DNA from: Spartobacteria bacterium
GTDB lineage: Bacteria > Verrucomicrobiota > Verrucomicrobiia > Chthoniobacterales > UBA10450
DNA: 64,000 nt
Reading direction: 5' to 3'
Assembly (NCBI GenBank): GCA_021325495.1
Contig: JAJPGZ010000002.1
Span: 1 to 64,000, forward strand
A program made the position numbers and the translations under genes. This document shows, piece by piece, positions 37,953 through 46,412 of this stretch (positions are counted from its first letter, which is position 1; the number at the start of each line of letters is the position of its first letter). Below the pieces are notes generated by a model. That model was not told the DNA's origin. It worked only from the letters and a program-made list of their open reading frames with translations, and made no database searches.

Positions 37953-40202
37953 TTAATTGTCGATCTTGCGCGCGGCGCGCGCGCGTTCCTCTTCGCCGCT
38001 CACCGCGCCGGGCAATTCATACCGGCGCTTCTTCCACGATTCGTGTCGCGCCTGCGCCTGCGTTCCGCCGATAAGCCGCAACAAACAGGTCGCACGCTCG
38101 GCAAGATCGACATCGTCACCCGACGCAAATTTTTTCGGCCTCGCGAGAAATCCCTCTTCCTCATTCGTATCGAGAATTAATTCCCACTCCAGGTTCTCCA
38201 CGCCCGGCAGCACGAATTGTATCGGTTCGAAATGCGCGTTGATCAGCAGCAAAAACGTTTCGTCGTGCACCGGCTCGTTTTGAAAATTCACTACGTCAGC
38301 CGAGTCGCCGCTAAGCAACATGCCGAGACAACGCACAAACGGCGACGCCCATTCTTCCTCGTCCATTTCGTTGCCGCCGGGATTGAACCACATCACGTCC
38401 TTGATTTCGCTCCCGCGAATCCGCCGGCCCTGGAAAAATTTCGGCCGCCGGAAAATCGGATGTTCCTTGCGCAAACGAATCAAGCGCCGGGTGAATTCGA
38501 GCTGCCGTTTCTGGTCGTCGCTGTGCTCCCAGTTGAACCAGCTGACCTCGTTGTCCTGGCAATAGGCATTGTTGTTCCCGCCTTGCGTCCGCCCGAACTC
38601 GTCGCCGCCTAACAACATCGGCACACCTTGCGAGACAAACAGCGTCGTTAGAAAATTGCGCTGTTGTTTGCGGCGAAGCGCGCTGATCTCCGGATCGTCC
38701 GTCGGCCCTTCCGCGCCGCAATTCCACGAGAGACTGTTGTTGTCGCCGTCCTGATTATTCTCGCCGTTCGCTTCGTTGTGTTTCTCGTTGTAACTGACGA
38801 GATCAGCCAGGGTAAATCCGTCGTGCGCGGTCACGAAGTTCACACTCGCTATCGGCCGCCGGCCGTCGTGCTGAAAAAGATCAGGGCTACCCGTTAGGCG
38901 ATACGCTACTTCGCCGATCTTTCCTTCATCGCCTTTCCAATAACTTCGCATCGCGTCGCGATATTTTCCGTTCCACTCACTCCAGCCGGTCGGAAAATTT
39001 CCAACCTGATATCCACCCATGCCGACGTCCCACGGCTCGGCGATCAACTTCACCTGCGCCAGCACCGGGTCCTGCTGCACCGCTTTGAAGAAGGCGTGGA
39101 ATTTGTCGTACCCATTTTCGCCGCGGGCGAGTGTCGTCGCGAGATCGAATCGAAAACCGTCAACGCGCATCTCCGTCACCCAATAACGCAAGCTGTCCAT
39201 GATCATTTGCAATGGGTGCGGATGGAGCACGTTCAAGCTGTTGCCCGTACCGGTGAAATCGAGATAGAACCGCGGCGTCTCGGTCTGCAACCGATACCAC
39301 GCAATGTTGTCGATGCCGCGAAAACTCAGCGTCGGCCCGAGATGATTTCCTTCCGCGGTGTGATTGTAAACGACATCGAGAATCACTTCGATGCCCGCGG
39401 CGTGCAGCGATTTCACCATCGACTTGAACTCGGTCACCTGCTCGCCCATTTGCCCGCCGCTCGCGTAATCGCCGTGCGGCGCGAAAAAACCGATCGTGTT
39501 GTAGCCCCAGTAATTCGTTAGGCCTTTGTCGATCAAAGTTTTGTCGTCGATGTGCGCGTGCACCGGCAAAAGTTCCACCGCCGTCACCCCAAGATTTTTC
39601 AGGTAATTAATCGCCGCCTCGCTCGCCAATCCGGCGTAAGTCCCGCGCACTTCGTTAGGCACCGCCTCCCACAATTTCGTGAAGCCCTTCACGTGCACTT
39701 CATAAACCACGCTCTCGGCCAGCGGCGTGCGCGGCGCCCGGTCCTTCCCCCAATCAAATGCTGCAAGATCGACAACTACCGATTTCGGCATTCCCCACGC
39801 GTCATCGCGAAAATCGCGCGCCAGATCTTCCAGCTGATCGCCCACGACATAGGCGAACATCTCATCCGCCCAATTCACGTCCCCTGCGATCGCTTTCGCA
39901 TACGGATCGAGCAGCAACTTCGACGAATTGAATCGTAAACCTTTCTCCGGATCGTACGGCCCCGAAACGCGATAACCGTAAAGTTGCCCTGGCCGCACGT
40001 CCGGCAGAAACACGTGCCAGACCTGGTCGGTCTGCCCCGTCATGGGCACGCGAATGGTTTCCTGCCGCGCATCGAGATTGTTGAACAAACAAAGATCGAC
40101 ACTCGTCGCCATGCTCGAAAAGAGCGCGAAGTTTGTTCCGTTCCCCATCCAGGTCGCTCCGAGTGGATACGGATGTCCCAGCCAAATTTTAATCGGATGC
40201 AT
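37953..40202 (-). CDS. glgX: Glycogen debranching enzyme GlgX
   Basis: The ATG at 40202 gives 749 residues starting MHPIKIWLGHPYPLGATW, in line with GlgX proteins; a start at 40232 would add ten residues. An N-terminal CBM48-like domain is followed by a GH13 barrel. Catalytic residues are recognisable: Asp in DGFRFDLAT, Glu in LIAEPWDVG and Asp in VTAHDGFTL. It removes alpha-1,6 branches in glycogen breakdown. The stop codon follows an AAGATCGACA copy at 37958 that encodes the last Lys-Ile-Asp-Asn. Confidence 0.93.
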   Translation of the reverse strand: MHPIKIWLGHPYPLGATWMGNGTNFALFSSMATSVDLCLFNNLDARQETIRVPMTGQTDQVWHVFLPDVRPGQLYGYRVSGPYDPEKGLRFNSSKLLLDPYAKAIAGDVNWADEMFAYVVGDQLEDLARDFRDDAWGMPKSVVVDLAAFDWGKDRAPRTPLAESVVYEVHVKGFTKLWEAVPNEVRGTYAGLASEAAINYLKNLGVTAVELLPVHAHIDDKTLIDKGLTNYWGYNTIGFFAPHGDYASGGQMGEQVTEFKSMVKSLHAAGIEVILDVVYNHTAEGNHLGPTLSFRGIDNIAWYRLQTETPRFYLDFTGTGNSLNVLHPHPLQMIMDSLRYWVTEMRVDGFRFDLATTLARGENGYDKFHAFFKAVQQDPVLAQVKLIAEPWDVGMGGYQVGNFPTGWSEWNGKYRDAMRSYWKGDEGKIGEVAYRLTGSPDLFQHDGRRPIASVNFVTAHDGFTLADLVSYNEKHNEANGENNQDGDNNSLSWNCGAEGPTDDPEISALRRKQQRNFLTTLFVSQGVPMLLGGDEFGRTQGGNNNAYCQDNEVSWFNWEHSDDQKRQLEFTRRLIRLRKEHPIFRRPKFFQGRRIRGSEIKDVMWFNPGGNEMDEEEWASPFVRCLGMLLSGDSADVVNFQNEPVHDETFLLLINAHFEPIQFVLPGVENLEWELILDTNEEEGFLARPKKFASGDDVDLAERATCLLRLIGGTQAQARHESWKKRRYELPGAVSGEEERARAARKIDN

Positions 40203-40244
40203 GCGCGAGCGCTTCCTATCGGCCAAGCGCATCCCCGTTTCAAC

Positions 40245-40271
40245 TTGTCGATCTTCGCGCAAGATCGACAA
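40245..40271. repeat. Perfect inverted pair of the AAGATCGACA motif
   Basis: TTGTCGATCTT (40245-40255) and AAGATCGACAA (40261-40271) flank five bases (CGCGC), so the DNA or RNA can form an 11-bp perfect hairpin. It lies between the divergent starts of glgX and a methyltransferase, so it is not placed as a terminator. Confidence 0.9.
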
Positions 40272-40280
40272 TCGCTCCTC

Positions 40281-40841
40281 ATGCATCTGCCCAACCCCGG
40301 TCTCCTCGGTGCGTTTTACGGCATCTCCGAAATCACGCTCGCGTTTGCGCGACGTTCGCACAGCGGCGAATCGCGCGATCGCCACTCGCTCCGGTTTCTC
40401 TGGCTCGCGATCGTCATCGCCCTTTTCGCGTCGTTTTTCATCGTCGGCCAATTCCCGTTCGCGCGTCTTCCGCATCGACATGCGTTTTATCTTCTCGGTC
40501 TCACGCTTTTTATCGCCGGGGTCGCGCTGCGCTGGTATTCGATTTGGAAACTTGGTCGTTTCTTCACCGTCGATGTTTCAATCTCAGCGGGACATCGCGT
40601 CATCGATACCGGTCCGTACCGATTTGTTAGGCATCCTTCCTACACCGGCGCTTTGCTTGCGTTCGTCGGCTTCGGTTTGTGCCTCGGCAATTGGTTGTCG
40701 ATCTTCGTTCTGCTTGCTCCGATCACGCTCGCATTCCTCTGGCGCATTCACGTCGAAGAACGCGCCTTGCTCGATGCGCTCGGCCAAAATTACCGCGACT
40801 ACATGCGCCGCACACGGCGGCTCATTCCGTTTGTTTACTAA
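40281..40841 (+). CDS. Isoprenylcysteine carboxyl methyltransferase-like membrane protein
   Basis: The ATG at 40281 gives 186 residues with about four to five membrane segments. The C-terminal signature of the ICMT/PEMT-like family is clear: DTGPYRFVRHPSYTGALL, then EERALLDALGQNYRDYMRRT. Such proteins methylate lipids, phospholipids or unknown small substrates using S-adenosylmethionine. It overlaps the convergent ACT gene by four bases and starts 10 bp after the inverted motif pair. Confidence 0.85.
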   Translation: MHLPNPGLLGAFYGISEITLAFARRSHSGESRDRHSLRFLWLAIVIALFASFFIVGQFPFARLPHRHAFYLLGLTLFIAGVALRWYSIWKLGRFFTVDVSISAGHRVIDTGPYRFVRHPSYTGALLAFVGFGLCLGNWLSIFVLLAPITLAFLWRIHVEERALLDALGQNYRDYMRRTRRLIPFVY

Positions 40842-41269
40842 AGGTCGCTCAACGCGCGTCGCGCCGCTTCCACGTTGCTCGGACGAAGAATAATGAGGCA
40901 ACGCTTCGCATCCGCCGTCGACGAAACGTAAACCGATTCGATGTTGATCTCGGCCCGGGCCAATCTGTCGGCAATGCTCCCGAGCGTGCCGAGTTCGCAA
41001 CTCCCTTCGACCACCAGCACTTGGGTTTCCACCGCGACGTCGCCGATTTCATTCAAGATCGACAACGCCTTCGCCGCATCGCTCACGACCATGCGCACGA
41101 GTTGTTGCGATCGGCGCTCGCTCGCAAACGCGCCGCCTTCGGACGCGAGCGCTTCGATGTTAATGCCGCCGCGCGCGAGCGCGTCGCACACACGCGCGAG
41201 AGTGCCGGGCCGATCGTCGAGAAAAACCGCAAGCTGCCGCGCGCTGCGGGTCGAATCAATTTTGCTCAT
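40838..41269 (-). CDS. Tandem ACT-domain regulatory protein
   Basis: This 143-residue protein consists of two ACT domains (about 10-75 and 80-140): LAVFLDDRPGTLARVCDALARGGINIEAL and the second half around ADRLARAEINIESVYV. ACT domains bind amino acids. It is a paralogue of the next protein, separated by 9 bp, and probably arose by duplication. No enzyme domain is attached. Confidence 0.85.
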   Translation of the reverse strand: MSKIDSTRSARQLAVFLDDRPGTLARVCDALARGGINIEALASEGGAFASERRSQQLVRMVVSDAAKALSILNEIGDVAVETQVLVVEGSCELGTLGSIADRLARAEINIESVYVSSTADAKRCLIILRPSNVEAARRALSDL

Positions 41270-41278
41270 GCCCGCAAA

Positions 41279-41692
41279 TTACAACTCGCGCAACGCCTTT
41301 TGTGCAAGATCGACATCGTTCGCCCGCAAAATCATCAGGCCGCGTTCCGCGTTCAACGCGCCGGCCAGATACATGTATTCGATGTTCACGTTCGCGTTCG
41401 CCAGCCGTTCCGCGATCTGCGCCAGCACACCCGGCGTGTTCTCCGCTTCGATCATCACCACTTCATTCTCGAGCGCGAGCACGCCGGCTTCGCCTAACAA
41501 CATCAACGCCTTTTTCGGATCGCTCACGACCATGCGCACGACCGAATGATCGACCGTGTCCGAGATCGCGAGCGCGAGAATATTCACTCCGGCTTGCGCG
41601 AGCGCATCACACACGCGCGCGAGCGCGCCCGGCCGATTACTCAGAAACACGGCGAGCTGCGTCGCCGTTTGCATCGAGAGTTTCGCTTTCAT
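41279..41692 (-). CDS. Tandem ACT-domain regulatory protein, paralogue of its neighbour
   Basis: This 137-residue protein has two ACT domains with LAVFLSNRPGALARVCDALAQAGVNILAL and AERLANANVNIEYMYL. The opening segment is close to the paralogue downstream. The pair might sense branched-chain or aromatic amino acids; the amino-acid permease on the other strand is a natural functional neighbour. Confidence 0.85.
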   Translation of the reverse strand: MKAKLSMQTATQLAVFLSNRPGALARVCDALAQAGVNILALAISDTVDHSVVRMVVSDPKKALMLLGEAGVLALENEVVMIEAENTPGVLAQIAERLANANVNIEYMYLAGALNAERGLMILRANDVDLAQKALREL

Positions 41693-41744
41693 ACGAAGAG
41701 ATTATCGCCGAATAAAGGCGCGTGCGAGCGAGTCCTTAACAACA

Positions 41745-43073
41745 ATGCCCGCAAATGTAATTGTCGATCTTGCAAAAACGTCGGAGACGCCGCGCAAGAT
41801 CGGTCTCTTCACCGCTACCGGCATCGTTATCGCCAACATCATTGGCACCGGCGTCTTCACCAGTCTCGGTTTTCAACTCGCGGACATTCATTCCGGATTC
41901 GTGTTGCTCATGTTGTGGATCGTTGGCGGCATCCTCGCGCTTTGCGGCGCGCTTTGTTACGGCGAGCTCGCCGCTGCCCTGCCGCGTTCCGGCGGCGAAT
42001 ACCATTTTCTCTCCCGCATCTATCATCCCGCGCTCGGATTCATGGCCGGAATTGTTTCCGCCACCGTCGGTTTCGCCGCGCCGATTGCGCTCGCGGCCAT
42101 GGCGTTCGGAAAATATTTCGCCGGCGTTTGCGGTTTCGGTTCGCCGGTTGTGCTCTCGTTCGCCATCGTCTGGCTCGTTAGTCTCGTCCACTTTTCGAAT
42201 CTTAAACTCGGCAGCGCGTTCCAAAATCTTTGGACAATCGTGAAATTGCTCTTGATCGCCGCGCTGATCATCGCCGCGTTCTTCGTTCCGAATCAGCCGA
42301 TCAGTTTCTCGCCGCAACCTCACGATACGATGTCGATCTTTTCCGGCGCCTTCGCCGTCGCGCTCGTTTACGTGATGTATTCGTACTCAGGTTGGAACGC
42401 GTCGGCCTACATCACGAGCGAAATCGAGCGCTCCGAAAAAAATGTTCCGCGCTCGCTCTTGTTAGGCACACTCATCGTCATCGTTGCCTACACCGCGCTC
42501 AATGCCGCATTTCTCATCGCCGCGCCGCAGGATGAATTGCGCGGCCAGCTCGAAGTCGGCCTCATCGCCGGCAAACACATCTTCGGCGAAAACGGCGGGC
42601 GCGTCGCCGGCGCCATCATTTGCCTCGGGCTCATCGCGACCATCAGCTCGATGGCGTGGCTCGGGCCGCGCGTGACCATGGCGATGGGCGAGGACCACGC
42701 GCGTCTCGGATTTCTCGCGCGCAAAAATCGTCATGGCGTTCCGATGAACGCCGCGCTCGTGCAATTCGTTATCGTGAACGCGATGCTGCTCACGAATTCG
42801 TTCGAACGCGTGGTGGTTTATCTCGGATTGAGTTTGCTCTTCTGCGCGTTGCTCACCGTCATCGGCGTGATCGTTTTGCGAAAGAAAGATGTCGATCTTG
42901 CGCGGCCGTATCGCGTCTCGTTCTATCCGTTGCCGCCGCTCCTCTTCGCCGCCGTGACCATTTGGATGATGATCTATCTCTTGCAGACACGCCCAACTGA
43001 ATCATTATGCGGCATCGCCACGATGCTGGCCGGTTTCGGCCTCTACTTCCTCGCCGGCAAACGTACTTCATGA
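41745..43073 (+). CDS. APC superfamily amino acid permease
   Basis: The ATG at 41745 gives 442 residues with about twelve membrane segments. The first helix shows the APC signature (GIVIANIIGTGVFTSLG), and GGEYHFLSRIYHPALGFMAGI follows as in LAT-like permeases. It would import amino acids by exchange or symport. The stop overlaps the next start by ATGA. An AAGATCGACA copy encodes VDLA at residues 6-9, just after the start. Confidence 0.88.
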   Translation: MPANVIVDLAKTSETPRKIGLFTATGIVIANIIGTGVFTSLGFQLADIHSGFVLLMLWIVGGILALCGALCYGELAAALPRSGGEYHFLSRIYHPALGFMAGIVSATVGFAAPIALAAMAFGKYFAGVCGFGSPVVLSFAIVWLVSLVHFSNLKLGSAFQNLWTIVKLLLIAALIIAAFFVPNQPISFSPQPHDTMSIFSGAFAVALVYVMYSYSGWNASAYITSEIERSEKNVPRSLLLGTLIVIVAYTALNAAFLIAAPQDELRGQLEVGLIAGKHIFGENGGRVAGAIICLGLIATISSMAWLGPRVTMAMGEDHARLGFLARKNRHGVPMNAALVQFVIVNAMLLTNSFERVVVYLGLSLLFCALLTVIGVIVLRKKDVDLARPYRVSFYPLPPLLFAAVTIWMMIYLLQTRPTESLCGIATMLAGFGLYFLAGKRTS

Positions 43074-44212
43074 GAAATTTTCGTTCCGTAATCGTATTCG
43101 CCATGACGATGTCGATCTTATCGACAATCGCGGAAGCGAAACGCCGCGAGCCGGCACCCGCGCCGCAAGCGCAGGTGCTGCCGGCGCAGCCGCCTCCACC
43201 GCCGCCTAACGACACCGCGCTTTTTCTCGCCGGCATGCCGGTGCCGAATGATTCGACGCTCGCGCCGCTTACGCGCGATGCGGCCTGGACTTCGCATGCG
43301 CGTTATTTCGAAAACGCCTTCGCGAAATTAAACAAAACGAAATTTCAAAAGCTGCACGATTGGCAGAATGCATTCCTGCCTGAGTCGCTCGAACAAATCC
43401 CGGTCGTTTACTACATGTTCAGCGGCCCGGATTTTCTCTACATGGACCAGTTCTTTCCGAACGCGGCCACTTACATCATGTGCGGGCAGGAAGCGATCGG
43501 ACCCGCGCCCGATCCGTTGCACATGCCGAATCTTGCCGGCGCTTTCGCCAATCTCGAGAACGCGATGAAGTCGTCGCTGACCGCGACCTACTTCGTGACG
43601 CAGGACATGAAGGTCGATCTGCAATCGCAGGAGCTCAAAGGCACGTTGCCGATCTTGTATGTCTTCCTCGCGCGCGCCGGAAAATCGATTCGCGAAGTTC
43701 AGTTCGGTTCGTTAGGCGGCGGCGGCGAGTTTCGCGAAAGCCGGCCCGGCAGTGGCGGCACCCCCGGCGTGCGCATTTCGTACATCGACAATCCCACCGG
43801 CAAACAGCAAACGCTTTTCTATTTCACGACCGACATATCCAACGGCGGCATCGGGTCGAATCCCGCGTTCATGAATTTCTGCAACGCGCACGGCGCCGGC
43901 GCGAGTTTCCTGAAGTCGTCATCGTATTTGATGTTCGAGGAAAATTTCAGTCGCGTGCGCGAATTCATTCTCAATCACAGCCACATGATCGTGCAGGATG
44001 ATTCTGGAATTCCGCTACGCTTTTTCGATGCAAAAAAATGGAGCCTGCGTTTGTTCGGCACCTACGTCGGCCCGCTCGATATTTTTAAACAAAATTATCA
44101 GCCCCGCCTGACCGAGCTGTATCAAACGACGAACCCTGCGCCGTTCGGCATCGGCTTCGGCTATCAATGGGATTATCGCAAGGCGAATCTCATCATCGCG
44201 CAGCGGCAGTGA
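43070..44212 (+). CDS. Secreted protein of unknown function
   Basis: The ATG at 43070 overlaps the permease stop and gives 380 residues with a signal peptide (about 1-24, ending AEA/KR), a Pro-rich linker (PPPPPPND) and a globular domain. Recognisable stretches such as YYMFSGPDFLYMDQFFPNAATYIMCG and HSHMIVQDDSGIPLRFF recur in proteins of environmental bacteria, but no function is known to me. An AAGATCGACA copy in the signal peptide is followed directly by ATCGACA, giving a 7-bp self-complementary stem. Confidence 0.75.
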   Translation: MRNFRSVIVFAMTMSILSTIAEAKRREPAPAPQAQVLPAQPPPPPPNDTALFLAGMPVPNDSTLAPLTRDAAWTSHARYFENAFAKLNKTKFQKLHDWQNAFLPESLEQIPVVYYMFSGPDFLYMDQFFPNAATYIMCGQEAIGPAPDPLHMPNLAGAFANLENAMKSSLTATYFVTQDMKVDLQSQELKGTLPILYVFLARAGKSIREVQFGSLGGGGEFRESRPGSGGTPGVRISYIDNPTGKQQTLFYFTTDISNGGIGSNPAFMNFCNAHGAGASFLKSSSYLMFEENFSRVREFILNHSHMIVQDDSGIPLRFFDAKKWSLRLFGTYVGPLDIFKQNYQPRLTELYQTTNPAPFGIGFGYQWDYRKANLIIAQRQ

Positions 44213-45448
44213 TTAATCCCGAAAGCGCCTGAACCACGAATACGGGAAGACGTCGCCCGGACAATCCGTTCCCCAGCGCGGCGGATTTACTTCGCGATGC
44301 GGCCTAACGAACGGGAAATGGCTATTGTCGAACTTGCCGCAACGCTGGCGTAAGTAGCGCACCAGTTCCTCGCAACAATCGAGCTGCGCGCGGGTCGGTT
44401 GTTCGCGATTGAAATCGCCGACGAGACAGATACCAATCGCGATGTTGTTGAGATAATCGCTGTGCACGTGGCCGCCGTTGATTTGTCGCCGCCAGCGATC
44501 GCCGACTTCGATTTGTCCGTTCCCGGTCGAAGTGCCGTTGCCGATGACGAAATGATACGCCAGCCCGTTTTGCATGTGGCGCACATGTCGATGGTAGTAA
44601 TCGAATACGCGCGCGTTCCCCTGCCGCGTGCCGCTGTTGTGCACGACGATCAATTGCCAGCGCGGATTGCGCCGGTCCGCGCCGACGCGATCGATCGAGT
44701 CGCGCACGCTGCGCGTGAGATAACGATAACCGGCGCCACTCGAACTCGTGCGGGTGCCCCCGAACATTCGCTCCCAAAAACTGCGCGGCCTTTCGTAACC
44801 AGATTTTTCAATCGTCAGTTGCTCTGCTTCGTCGTTAGGCGGGGGCGTGATCGCAAATGTAGTTGTCGATCTTGCGCTGGGCGCAGCGCTCGGACTCGGC
44901 ACCGCCACCGCGCGCGGCGCAGACGCGCTCGGCTTCGGCGAAGGCGTTTCCGAAGGTTTCGGCGTTTCCTTTTTCTCGGACGACGATTTTTTCTTCGACG
45001 CCGATGGCGATGGTGAAGTTTTCTTTTTTTTCTTCGGTGATGCGCTTGGCGACGCCTTCGCCGATTTTTTCTTCTTCGGCGATGCCTTGGGCGCGGGCGA
45101 TTCTTCGTCCGGCGTTTCTTTCGGACTCGCTTTTGCTTTCGGCTTCGGCGTTGCCGATGGCGCGTCTTCGTCCGGCGTTTCCTTTGGACTCGCCTTCGCT
45201 TTGGGTTTCGGCGTCGGCGTCGGTGACGTTTTCTTTTTCTTTTTTGGCGTGGGCGATTTCGACGGCGACGGAGAAGGCGAATCCGGCGCGTCGGCTTTCC
45301 GAATCTCGAGCGGTTTGTTTTTTACTTCGTCGCTCTGCTGCGCCGGAGTGACGCCGACGACGAAGGCACCGATCGCGCAAAAGATCGACAACAGAACGCG
45401 ATGACGCAGCACTGCCGCGCAGCGTATCAGACGCGACGCGCTCTTCAA
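44213..45448 (-). CDS. Secreted N-acetylmuramoyl-L-alanine amidase with a Lys/Ser/Pro-rich linker
   Basis: This 411-residue protein has a signal peptide (about 18-37), then a low-complexity Lys/Ser/Pro/Thr linker (about 45-205) with a 21-residue internal repeat, and a C-terminal amidase-2/PGRP domain (about 250-411). Zinc-site landmarks are VVHNSGT and TDCPG; YHFVIGNG and GGHVHSDYLNNIAIGICLVG also fit. It would cleave the amide between MurNAc and the stem peptide. The basic linker may bind the wall or teichoic-like polymers. Confidence 0.85.
   Translation of the reverse strand: MKSASRLIRCAAVLRHRVLLSIFCAIGAFVVGVTPAQQSDEVKNKPLEIRKADAPDSPSPSPSKSPTPKKKKKTSPTPTPKPKAKASPKETPDEDAPSATPKPKAKASPKETPDEESPAPKASPKKKKSAKASPSASPKKKKKTSPSPSASKKKSSSEKKETPKPSETPSPKPSASAPRAVAVPSPSAAPSARSTTTFAITPPPNDEAEQLTIEKSGYERPRSFWERMFGGTRTSSSGAGYRYLTRSVRDSIDRVGADRRNPRWQLIVVHNSGTRQGNARVFDYYHRHVRHMQNGLAYHFVIGNGTSTGNGQIEVGDRWRRQINGGHVHSDYLNNIAIGICLVGDFNREQPTRAQLDCCEELVRYLRQRCGKFDNSHFPFVRPHREVNPPRWGTDCPGDVFPYSWFRRFRD
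45102..45214. repeat. Two 50-bp direct repeats in the amidase linker
   Basis: Units at 45102-45151 and 45165-45214 are near-identical with a period of 63 bp and encode repeated KPKAKASPKETPDE peptides. Local duplication in low-complexity coding DNA explains them. Confidence 0.75.
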
Positions 45449-45475
45449 CTCGCGAAAAAATTTCGCCGCCGAAAT

Positions 45476-46363
45476 TTACGCCGGCTGCGCCAACGCCTCG
45501 CCCGATTCCGGCGGAACGTCTCGCGCCTGCAATCGCCGCACGATCGCATTCAATTTTCCGCCGAGCAGAATAAGCAGACACGTCAGATACATCCACGTCA
45601 GCAACACGACGATGGACGCGAGGGCGAGATAAGTTGGGTTATATCGGTCGTAACGCGCGACGTAGATTTGAAACGCCTTCGTCACCACGATCCAGCCTAA
45701 CGAAAAGAAAATCGCGCCCGGCAGCGCCTGTTTCACCGTCAAATAATTGTGCGGCGTAAGGAGGTAAAGCGAGAGCGCGAACAGAATGAGCGCGATGGCC
45801 GAGAACGGAAGGCTGAGCGCGCTCACCCACTCCTGCAGCGGAAAGCTGAGTTGAAAATTTACTTCCGCCAATCCGGCAAGCGTGCGGCCGAAGACCATCG
45901 CGCTCAGGCAAACGAAGATGGCAATGCCGAACCAAAACAGCATGAAAAACGAAATGATGTATTTCGCCCACCAGTTCTTTTCTTCGCTCACACCGCTGGT
46001 TTGGCTGAGCGCGCGCGAGATCGTCGCGATGAAGACGGTGCCGAAATAAATTCCGAGGACGATGCCCGCGTTCGCGAGCATCCCGCTCGAACCGGTGACA
46101 ACAACGCTGGCGAGAGCCGCATCGAGAATGTCCTGCACCTTGGGGTCAGGCGGGAGAAAACTTTTTAGCACGGTGAAGATTTGATGGAGCCGCGCCGGAT
46201 CGGTCCCGAACAGGCCTAACAAGTGCCAGAGAAAGAGCAGCCCGGGCGCGAGCGCGATCAGGAGCAAATACGCCATCTGCGCGGCGAAACCGGTGGTGTT
46301 GTCCGTCGCCGTTTCCCAGATGAGCCGGCGCGACACCGGCCAGACCAATCGCAATCCTTTCAC
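45476..46363 (-). CDS. YihY/BrkB family membrane protein
   Basis: This 295-residue protein has six membrane segments and the family features: an N-terminal ETATDNTTGFAAQMAYLLLIALAPGLLF-like helix, a central EKNWWAKYI loop, and LLTWMYLTCLLILLGGKLNA near the end. Function of the family is unsettled; it was once called ribonuclease BN in error. Divergent from the glycosyltransferase at 46413. Confidence 0.88.
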   Translation of the reverse strand: MKGLRLVWPVSRRLIWETATDNTTGFAAQMAYLLLIALAPGLLFLWHLLGLFGTDPARLHQIFTVLKSFLPPDPKVQDILDAALASVVVTGSSGMLANAGIVLGIYFGTVFIATISRALSQTSGVSEEKNWWAKYIISFFMLFWFGIAIFVCLSAMVFGRTLAGLAEVNFQLSFPLQEWVSALSLPFSAIALILFALSLYLLTPHNYLTVKQALPGAIFFSLGWIVVTKAFQIYVARYDRYNPTYLALASIVVLLTWMYLTCLLILLGGKLNAIVRRLQARDVPPESGEALAQPA

Positions 46364-46412
46364 ACCCGCACTTTACTTTACTGACGCGACTTTCCAACTT
46401 GCGCGATAACGA

